64,000 nt of DNA from Spinacia oleracea. Its lineage: Eukaryota > Streptophyta > Magnoliopsida > Caryophyllales > Amaranthaceae. Shown here piece by piece: positions 56,878 through 64,000 of the stretch. Each line of letters begins with the position of its first letter. Within the stretch, counting starts at the first letter, position 1. The notes below the pieces were generated by a model. The model was not told the DNA's origin. It saw only the letters and a program-made list of their open reading frames with translations, and did not search any database. The stretch spans positions 5,495,747 through 5,559,746 of the forward strand of contig NC_079488.1 in assembly GCF_020520425.1 (NCBI RefSeq), given 5' to 3'. The translations under genes were made by a program, and so were the position numbers.

Positions 56878-58240
56878 TTGTTGATTTGCAAGAATAGGTT
56901 CACACCTATTGGTTGCAAGTTTGTTTTAAGGATAAAAACCATCAAACATGGAACTGTGTTCACACACAAAGCTAGATTAGTTGCTAAAGGTTACAAGCAA
57001 ATTCGTGGTGTGAATTGTGTTGAAACCTCATGCATAATCGTAATGCTCAAGTCTATAATTCAAGCAATGATTGCATATTGGTACATATAGCAATTGGATG
57101 ACAAAACGTATTCCTCAGTCAAATGTTGGAATAAACTATGTACATGGTATGTCATAGGATTTGTGGATCCAAATAAATGCTTGAAAAAGAAAGCTAGCTT
57201 ATGAAATCTAAGTACAGATTTAAGCAAGCAATTGGGAATTAGAAATGTATTTTAGTGAAGCTAATAAGTATTTTAGTTTCATAAAATATACATGATTCTT
57301 ATAGATATATAAGAAGTTTAGTGGGAGTACATAAAACTTAATTGGTCCTATGTGTATCACACACATATCTCTCTATTGTGAAATAACATTCAAATGCTAA
57401 TAACTTAGGTTTGAAATTATTCATCAATGTTGGACCAAGGCGAAACTTAGTGCATACTGGGTATTAAGATCTATTTACAAAGATCTTATATCAATGTTTT
57501 GGATTAAGTAATGGCATTTACTGAATCAAACACGAAAGTCTCCATTGGAGATATTCGACCCATGTGAATAAATCTAAGTAAAAGAATGTTTGAACTATGT
57601 ATAAGCATTTACTAAGTTAACATCAAAGAATCTAATGAGATTCTTCACCTATATTATATGTCAAAGAATTTAGCTGGATTCAGTATCTACTGAAATTGAA
57701 TGAGCTAAAGTTACATGAATAGAATTCAAATTGGGAATTATTCTGCAAAAGAATTTATCATGTATGATATAATATGAGGATCGCCAAAAACGTATCGTAT
57801 GACTTTAGGCATGACGAACATATACCAATCTCTATTGATCTAAGTGAAGACCAATTAGATTGAGATCAAGAAAAACTTATGGTACTTGAAAAGGTACATA
57901 GGATTACTTCTTGATTCAAGGAAATAAAGATATGCTAAATATTGATGCTACACGCATAAACACTGGCAAAGGATCAAACAAGACCCTTTGGAGTTAACCA
58001 TTGATAAGGACGAGCTATAAAGCATCGTGTTTTGAAATGGCAACATGGATTGGAGACCATGAGTTGTTGCGTGGGAAATTAAAAATAGTAATTTCTATGT
58101 TCTAAGATATAGTTGAGAGTATTCCACATATCTATGAACTGCTTGGATAAGTGATTCCAAACAAAGCATCACTAGCAACCTATACAGTTGAAGTAAAGGT
58201 AATTATTGCCTAAGAAGCAATAAAACAGGGTTGTTTAAAG
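56878..58240 (+). pseudogene. Ty1/copia RT and RNase H relic in family B
   Basis: The frame 56878-57090 reads a copia RT start (GCKFVL, then KARLVAKGYKQ and a GVNCVET segment), after which stops and shifts accumulate. A segment near 58190-58220 corresponds to the AEYIAA region of RNase H with a TAA at 58211-58213, the same lesion as in family A at 12819-12821. No catalytic YVDD box is readable. Confidence 0.75.
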
Positions 58241-59422
58241 TTCTTCACTGAACTTGGGTAGATCACCTATCTGCTGGCTTGATGGTTCTTCATTGAAAAA
58301 TGCGTAGAACCACTCTTGAAGCAAGAAAAACGTCTGCTAACTTGATGGTTCTTCATTGCAAAATGAGTAAAACCACCATCGAAGTAAGAAAGACTAGATC
58401 ACATAATAAACAAACTCGAAAAGATCTTATCATCATATCTCGAAGAACATTCGATGAAAAGGATATTAAGATTGGCAAAGCATGATAACTAAACCTATGC
58501 AACAAGTGAGAAGCAACACTCACGTTATAGCACTGGAAATCAAGCATAGCTTTGAATTCCATGAATTGTTTTAGAAGATGGGTTTGAGGCCCATGGTTAT
58601 AAAACATTAGGGTTGAACATTTATCATATATGAAATGTATTTTCATATTCCATTTAATCTTGGTTTAGTATTAAATGATGAGTCCCTTCAATTTGACGAT
58701 ATATTCAAGATAGACTGTCAGGACCAGTCCTGTGACTAAGAAATGTCTATCAAGTGAACTTGAATGTCAAAGGTTGAAAATGGTCCCTAATCGGAGTTTT
58801 CTATAAAATTGGACGCATAGAAAACGTTAGACGATTAGAATGCAAGATGACTAGTAGTTCTGTTTCTTGAACTATGTGGACATGGCAATGTCATAATCAT
58901 TTGCGTAGATACTTACTTTGGGAAGACTAGTATCGGACAAGACCTATGAAACTTTACTGTAAGAGATGAAAGTCTGTCATAAGTAAATTTCATTAAATTA
59001 TTAGACACTAAATCCTCAATACCTGAGTGATTTGAGATTACTTATTTGAGAACTGGTTGCTTTGACGTTGACCAACCGTCGCACCGTAAAAGGAGGCTAT
59101 AAAGGCAACGCTCAGGTAACCACCTATCAAACGAAGTCTAATCTCAAGATCGCAAGATTGGGATTGTCCTCCCATAAATCGGGATGAGATGCTTAAAAGT
59201 TGTACAAGGCCACTCGGAGAGCTAGAAACTGTGAAATGCATGGCCGTGCTCGGATGAATCATAGGCTATGATTATCTGTTTATTTGATCAGTTGAACTCT
59301 GAAACCGAGGAACACCTCTGGACATAATAAGGATGACAACTCTTACCTTATGTTCAAGAGCAAGCATCGAGCGACAAAGGAATTAGGAAATGCACACTTG
59401 TCCCTAAGGACAAGTGGGAGAC
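58241..59422 (+). other. Family B 3' interior
   Basis: Non-coding. It contains a two-copy repeat TTGATGGTTCTTCATTG at 58279 and 58340, the CGTAAAAGGAGGCTATAAA word shared with family A (near 59086), and the polypurine tract before the right LTR. Confidence 0.7.
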
Positions 59423-60803
59423 TGAAGGAAATAATGCCCTTGGTCCAAGTATGCATTCTATGTTAAGTCTAATAAATGCGGTTCAGTATTAATTAACAAG
59501 TTAATAATTCAGTGAGATCAAGTGAGCTGAATGCCTAGCTAGAGGCCGCTTCAGTTCAAGTGGAATTAATGATATTAATCCACAGCTTACTCTTGACTGA
59601 ACCCGTAGGGTCACACAAATAGTACGTAAACGGATCAAGTATTTAATGGCATTAAATACTCCATCTATGAATATTCGGAACCGACGGATCTTGGTTTCAG
59701 TGGGAGCTAAGATCGTCACAGGCAAGAAATGAATACTCCGGAAACGATGATATTGCCGGAAACGGAAATATGGATCGTATCGGAAATATGAATATTATCC
59801 AGGTCGTAGATGTTGCCGGAAACGGAAACATGGTACGTATCGGAAAATATTATTGGAAATGGAAATATTACCAGAATCGGAAATATTGCCGGAAACGGAA
59901 ATATTGTCAGAATCGGAAATATTACCGGAATCGGAAAATAATTCCGGAAACGGAAATATTAAATATTTGTTCGAAACGGAAATTAATTCCGGAATCGGAA
60001 ATACTAAATATTGTTCGTATCGGAAATAAATTCCGGAACTGGAAATTTAATCGGAAGCGTATCGTACGAATTAGCATCGGACGAGGCCTGCCGGACGAAG
60101 GCCCAGCACGAAGCCGGGCCATCGCCCAGCAAGCACGCGCGCCACAAGCCCAGCCAAGGCAGCGCCCAGGCCTACCGCAAGGCAGGCCCAGCGCGCGCCA
60201 AGGCCACGGATGCGTGGGCCGCGCTGCGTGGGCTGCTGCTCGCACGCGCATGGGCAACCCTTGTGGCTGCCGTGTGTGTGTGAGTTTGTGCTCATGCGTG
60301 ATTCCTAAATCTACAAGAGTCAGTGTATGATTAAATTTCTATTCCTAATTGGATAAATTAATTAAATAGAATTCATGTAGAATTCTAATTTCAATTAATT
60401 CGTATCCTACTAGGATTACGATTCCTTTTCCATAACTCTATAAATAAAGGCCTAGGGGTCATTATTTATACAACAAGTTTTAAGTATTCAAAACTAAGAT
60501 TTTTAAGCAGAAAAATCAGCCAATATTCTTGCCTACCTAACCGAAAATATTAGAACCTTAAGGGCGATTCTAGTTGGTCAATCTTAAGGCGGATCCGGAC
60601 GTGCTGTGGACTATCTACGGAGGGACGACACTTGGAGTCCTAAAGACTTGTTCTTGTTCGGTTCGGGCGCAGCTAGGGAAGGCACGCAACAAAGAGTATG
60701 CATCTAAACTATGCTAAATGATTATGTGTAAATAATATGTTGTCCTGGGTTAATGGTTGTTTCCGCATGATCTATGTAATGTCATATGTATCATAACCTA
60801 ACA
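59423..60803 (+). repeat. Family B right LTR
   Basis: A 1381-bp LTR almost identical to the left one. TATAAATA at 60449-60456. Followed by the TAATG TSD. Confidence 0.97.
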
Positions 60804-60862
60804 TAATGTCCAAGCATGTCCCTTTAGGATACAATAATGTCCCTTTATTTGTTGTGATCGAT

Positions 60863-61010
60863 GATGAGTCTTTTTTTTGCTGAGGAACAAGTCCAACTAA
60901 CCACAAATGCTCGTGCTGCCATTAGTATCAGTAATGATATTTCTCGGGCGCTAAGTGTTTGTGGTTTGGAGTTGTTTTAATGATGCTTGGGGACATTCTG
61001 AGATCAATAT
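60863..61010 (+). repeat. Foldback-array module, unit 1
   Basis: Starts GATGAGTCTTT, continues with a CGTGCTGCCATTAGTATCA-like part, GCGCTAAGTGTTTGTGG, and ends TGATGCTTGGGGACATTCTG + AGATC. The same order of words is found in units 2 (61380-61520) and 3 (62001-62142). It is followed about 70 bp later by foldback 1. Confidence 0.85.
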
Positions 61011-61080
61011 TAGGAGGTTTGTGATCTTCAATGATGTGATTGTTGATATTCTGAGATCTTTGTTTTGATAATTTTCCTTT

Positions 61081-61162
61081 AACTTCTTTTGTCGAACGGA
61101 GTGAATGTCATTTCACACAATGGAATGTGAATATCAATCATTCCGTTCGGCAGAAGAATGTT
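61081..61162 (+). other. RNA foldback 1
   Basis: Arms 61081-61117 and 61126-61162, loop 8 nt. The core arm TTTTGTCGAACGGAGTGAATG pairs with CATTCCGTTCGGCAGAAG over 22 positions with one mismatch, plus six outer pairs near the loop. The three non-Watson-Crick pairs are all G-U if the plus strand is transcribed. Confidence 0.8.
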
Positions 61163-61379
61163 AAAGATATGATAGTATTGAAACTACTTGATCAATGATG
61201 TGTGTCAATATGTCTGAGAAATGAAACCCTACATGTTAATGATCTGTTTAATGCTTCATGTCCCATGAATCAGTGGAGGTCTGTGATGAGTCTTTCATTT
61301 GATGAGGTTCAAACCCTATGTTTTGATCAGTTCATGGTGATCTGATGCATTGTTGATTGTTATTGTTATGCTTGATCTG

Positions 61380-61520
61380 TGATGAGTCTTTCATTTGCTG
61401 AGACTCAAACCCAATGTTCCAATAACACTTGTGCACCATTAGCATCATTGATGCTCTTCCGGAGCTAAGTGTTAGGGGATAGGGTTTGTGTCAATGATGC
61501 TTGGGGACATTCTGAGATCT
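61380..61520 (+). repeat. Foldback-array module, unit 2
   Basis: GATGAGTCTTTCATTTGCTG, then GTGCACCATTAGCATCATTG, GGAGCTAAGTGTTAGGGGAT, and GCTTGGGGACATTCTGAGAT. A partial extra copy of its start lies at 61285-61320. It is followed by foldback 2. Confidence 0.88.
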
Positions 61521-61644
61521 TATGTCAGGTTAGACAGGAGAGGCAATTCATGTATTGCAAAACATGTATAATGTGTTTCTGATATTCAATGATGTTAGTG
61601 TTGATATTCTGTGATGTATGTGTTGATAACCTGAGATATTTGAT

Positions 61645-61757
61645 TCTAAACATGTCCCTCACCACCAATCACCAAAGGGAATACAGATCATGTCACATCA
61701 TTGATTGATCTAGTATCCCCTTTGGTGAATTGGTGGTGAGGTTGTAAATCATTTAGA
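61645..61757 (+). other. RNA foldback 2
   Basis: Left arm CCTCACCACCAATCACCAAA + GGG (61657-61679) pairs with CCCTTTGGTGAATTGGTGGT + GAGG (61718-61741) with a one-base bulge. The stem extends inwards through ATAC..AGATCA, with TCTAAA/TTTAGA outside. One A-C mismatch is present. Total stem about 32 pairs. Confidence 0.8.
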
Positions 61758-61860
61758 AACAAATCTGTCAATGATGTAAAACAACTTAACTGAGATTCAA
61801 TGATGTTGCCTTGTTCATTGCTTCCTTGTTTTTGCTGCTTTGTTCTTGTTTCCTTGTCCA

Positions 61861-61964
61861 TTACATCTTTTGGCACATCGGCATCCAATTGGGAAGAATT
61901 TCCATCTGAAAATGATGTGATATGCATTCTTTCCATTTGGATGCCGATGTGTTTAGAGATGTGA
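61861..61964 (+). other. RNA foldback 3
   Basis: Arms 61861-61899 and 61926-61964 pair without gaps over 39 positions: 32 Watson-Crick, 5 G-U (all in plus-strand sense), 2 mismatches. Core CACATCGGCATCCAA / TTGGATGCCGATGTG. The 26-nt loop includes TTCCATCTGAAAATGATGTG. It is homologous to foldback 4. Confidence 0.85.
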
Positions 61965-62000
61965 TGTGATAAAGTTTTTGTACTTATGCCTTGTGATCTG

Positions 62001-62142
62001 TGATGAGTCTTCATTTTATGAGTGTCAAACCCTTTGTTTTTCAATCAAACTCATGCACCAATAGCATCCATGATGTTTTTCAGGAGCTAAGTTTAATTGG
62101 AAAGGGTTTGATTCAATAATTTTTGGGGACATTCTGAGATAT
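62001..62142 (+). repeat. Foldback-array module, unit 3
   Basis: TGATGAGTCTTCATTTTATG, then CATGCACCAATAGCATCCAT, CAGGAGCTAAGTTTAATTGG and TTTTGGGGACATTCTGAGAT. More diverged than unit 2. It is followed about 70 bp later by foldback 4. Confidence 0.85.
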
Positions 62143-62212
62143 TTATGATTCTTTGTTTATGTGAGGCATATTCCATGTGTTATCAATGATGAATTGATTG
62201 TTTTTGTCAAAA

Positions 62213-62319
62213 TTACATCTTTTGACGCATCGGTTTCAAAATGGGAATAATTTCCATCTGAAAATGATGTGATATTATTATTTATTTCCATTTTGAAGCC
62301 GATGTGTTTAGAGTTGTGA
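62213..62319 (+). other. RNA foldback 4
   Basis: Arms 62213-62250 and 62282-62319 pair without gaps over 38 positions: 30 Watson-Crick, 6 G-U (all plus-strand sense), 2 mismatches. The loop repeats TTTCCATCTGAAAATGATGT + GATAT, as in foldback 3. Compared with foldback 3, three stem positions changed on both arms so that pairing is kept. Confidence 0.85.
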
Positions 62320-62324
62320 TATTG

Positions 62325-62455
62325 CAAATGCTGCCTTGTTCTTAAGAACCCAATGCTGCCTTGTTTATAGTGTTGCCAATGCTGCCTTACCTCTTGTGCC
62401 TTGTACTTTTTCTGCCAATGCTGCCTTGTTTATTGCCTTGCCTTGATTACTCTAT
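62325..62455. repeat. AATGCTGCCTTGTT short repeats
   Basis: The word (C)AATGCTGCCTT occurs five times in about 110 bp (62328, 62352, 62379, 62416 and a variant), with further TTGCC words between. It lies 3' of the transposase gene on its strand. Confidence 0.8.
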
Positions 62456-62666
62456 ATTGATGTGAATAAGAATGAAGAAAAAAAACTTTACTAAACTTAA
62501 ACATGAGATTCATTCATTGATGCTTCCAAAAGATATGCTTACAAAATGTTTTGCCTACATGTTATGCTTGCATTTAAGCTTACAAAAGTGACACATTGGT
62601 TTTACTTGTCATTTTAAAAACATGTCCCCAAAACACAAAAAGTTATCTAATTGTTTTCACTTTGCT

Positions 62667-64000
62667 TCACTGGTTTGCTTTCCATTCATCATAGAGTTGC
62701 ATGCATTCATTAACTGCCCATATAGGTGCTTTGACTTGCTCTGGCAGCCTGCCTTCATCTTCTAAAATCTTCTTCTTGTTGTGTGGAAGTTGGTAATCAT
62801 TGTTGCCTTTGTGTTTTAGAATCTCATTAGAAACAAACTGTAATGTCATCCACACATTAGACAATGTCTTAGGATGCAACTCATTAAAAGAATCATACAC
62901 TGCTCCACTTAAGTCCTCCACAGTTTTAGGCATTTTCTTGTGCATAAGTGATTGTATTGACCTGAAAAATCCCAAGTCCAAGATGTTGCAATCTGGACTG
63001 TTTGCTGGCTGTTGAGTCAACACAAAAGTGAACCCATCTTGTTTGTAGTGTAGTTGCCATTCAGGATCACTTTGCAATATATGTGCCTTTGCATTATCTT
63101 GAATGATATAGATGACCTTTTCCCCTTCATGTGGTGGCCACTTGGCCTTGATTGCTGGAAGTAGGTTGTTGATCATCATTGCCCTTGTCTCTATTTGATT
63201 TACAGACTTCACTGGCTTTGTTTCAATGGTCCCCTTGAGTCTTTTTGATGTCCTCTTGGCTGCAATTGCATTTGTGAATGGAAATATGCCTATTTTACCA
63301 TCAAATTCACATTCCCCATTTTCACCCCACCTTGGTCTGGCTACTGCTGCCATGAACATGAATTTTGGTATCTTGGTTCTTGAACTTGCACTTCTGTGTG
63401 GATAGGGTTCATTGTTTGCAAGATAAACTCTCTGGTTTTTTTGAGTCAAATAAAACCACTTCTCATCAATATGAATGAAGTCATACATGCTGTAATATGT
63501 TGGTTCTTGTGGTATAGTGTAGTCCATTATCAGTCTGATTGCCCACCTTATCCTTGCCATTTTGCATGCTTCTGAAATGCCCGGATGCAAGGGACTTGAG
63601 TGTGGCTTTATAATTTTCCTCTTGATGAGCCTCCATACTGTTGTTGGTCCCAAATTCAGCATTCTTGCAAGATCTACGATGCATGTTCTGTCCCCCATGC
63701 CTATTTATGCAATTGAGTCATAGGAGACTTGAACCTTTTTCCTTCCACATCTGTGATATTGGCTTTGCACAATATATGAATTCATTGCTGCCTTCTGTTT
63801 CTTTGCTTTGTCCCATATTTTGCCTATGGTTTTTCTGGTGTAATCATATTCTATGACTGCATCCCTTATTGCCCCATACAACAAAGTTTCTGAATCTGGA
63901 ATCTTTCTATTGAGCAGGAACACCAATATTTCTAGCCTCAATTCATTATTTATTCTTGGAGTCCTTGGCTTGTGATGATCTGTTGTGTGTGTTGCTGTTT
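62667..64000 (-). pseudogene. Plant mariner (DD39D) transposase, one nonsense codon, 5' partial
   Basis: Cut-and-paste transposase of the Tc1/mariner superfamily, plant type. The frame is open from the window edge to 63708 and again from 63704 to 62667; a single TAA (63705-63707) separates the parts in the same frame. N-terminal part (64000-63708): helix-turn-helix-like with KTIGKIWDKAKK and CGRKKVQV. Main part (343 residues from 63698): a second HTH with VDLARMLNLGPTTVWRLI, then the catalytic triad HIDEKWFY (D78), IIQDNAKAH (D201) and NILDLGFF (D241), with 39 residues between the last two, the plant signature. The stop fits a CAA to TAA change; an intron is less likely because the flanking frame and length are normal. 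The start codon is beyond 64000. Confidence 0.93.

Larger units (their letters stand above)
50392..60803 (+). mobile_element. Family B: young non-autonomous Ty1/copia-like retrotransposon
   Basis: Two 1381-bp LTRs (50392-51772 and 59423-60803) begin TGAAGGAAATAATG and end CCTAACA. A perfect TAATG TSD lies at 50387-50391 and 60804-60808. A TGGTATCACGAGCC primer-binding site follows the left LTR, and CAAGTGGGAGAC precedes the right LTR. By eye the LTRs differ at one base (G/A near 51227 and 60258), so it inserted recently. Yet the 7.65-kb interior has no gag or intact pol, only an RT/RNase H relic. It was therefore mobilised in trans. Confidence 0.95.
48240..64000. mobile_element. Putative autonomous mariner-like element, right end outside window
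   Basis: A TA dinucleotide (48238-48239) and CTCCCTCCATTCCTTTTTGT start this region. The terminal segment is repeated just inside (TTCTTTTTGTTGTTCCCC), as in the two nearby Stowaways and as expected for plant mariner termini. No matching right end is seen between here and 64000. A minus-strand DD39D transposase lies at the right and runs off the window. Without the family B insertion (50392-60803) the visible part is about 5.4 kb. This element would carry two convergent genes and a repeat/foldback array. The link between the left terminus and the transposase is inference; it rests on terminus type and gene placement. Confidence 0.5.

Noticed and set aside
61688..62044. 118-aa minus-strand ORF
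   Set aside because: Covers foldbacks 2 and 3; its reading follows the inverted repeats and has no domain.

Overview
This is plant nuclear DNA, almost certainly from a eudicot with a repeat-rich genome. The evidence is the presence of Ty1/copia and Ty3/gypsy LTR retrotransposons, a CACTA transposon, Stowaway, Tourist and Mutator-like MITEs, a tRNA-derived SINE, a plant DD39D mariner transposase, a DUF4408/DUF761-type gene and GT-AG introns. I cannot name the species from the sequence; Caryophyllales/Amaranthaceae is only a guess. Nearly all of the window is transposon. Only two non-transposon-like protein genes are convincing: a DUF4408/DUF761 protein at 38545-39366 and a small two-exon gene at 48760-49945, and the second may itself belong to a transposon.

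Left part (1-18420): a Ty3/gypsy element of the Tat type (dual RNase H) lies on the minus strand and runs off the left edge. Its reverse transcriptase is split by a 13.3-kb copia-like element ('family A', 1665-15008, TSD CTCTG). Family A is itself interrupted by a TG..CA element with 5-bp TSD (6198-10286, probably a solo LTR). That one is interrupted by a solo LTR of a related copia-like family ('family B', 7924-9358, TSD ATTTT). This gives four nested levels with clean target-site duplications.

Middle part (18873-33197): a 14.3-kb CACTA element (TSD GTT) has TTCTCGACGC-type subterminal repeats. It carries a captured fragment of a glutathione peroxidase gene, a Mutator-type MITE and a young SIRE-like copia element (25372-32402) whose gag is fused in frame to a damaged RT, with no protease or integrase. 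To its right are a 2.2-kb gag-protease-only LTR element (33660-35819), a second Mutator-type MITE, the DUF4408/DUF761 gene, and a 2.65-kb MULE-like element saturated with the motif TGTTCTTTT/AAAAGAACA (39892-42542).

Right part (43000-64000): a cluster of Stowaway and Tourist MITEs and a SINE is followed by a Stowaway/mariner-type terminus at 48240. From there to the right edge I infer one autonomous mariner-like element. It has a small plus-strand gene near its left end and a minus-strand DD39D transposase (one nonsense codon, 5' end outside the window) near its right end. Between the two convergent genes lies a repeated module containing four RNA foldbacks. Two of these are homologous and show compensatory base-pair changes, with almost all wobble pairs of plus-strand sense. 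A recent family B retrotransposon (50392-60803, LTRs differing at about one base, TSD TAATG) is inserted between the small gene and the foldback array. The foldback array and the two-gene mariner are the observations most worth following up.
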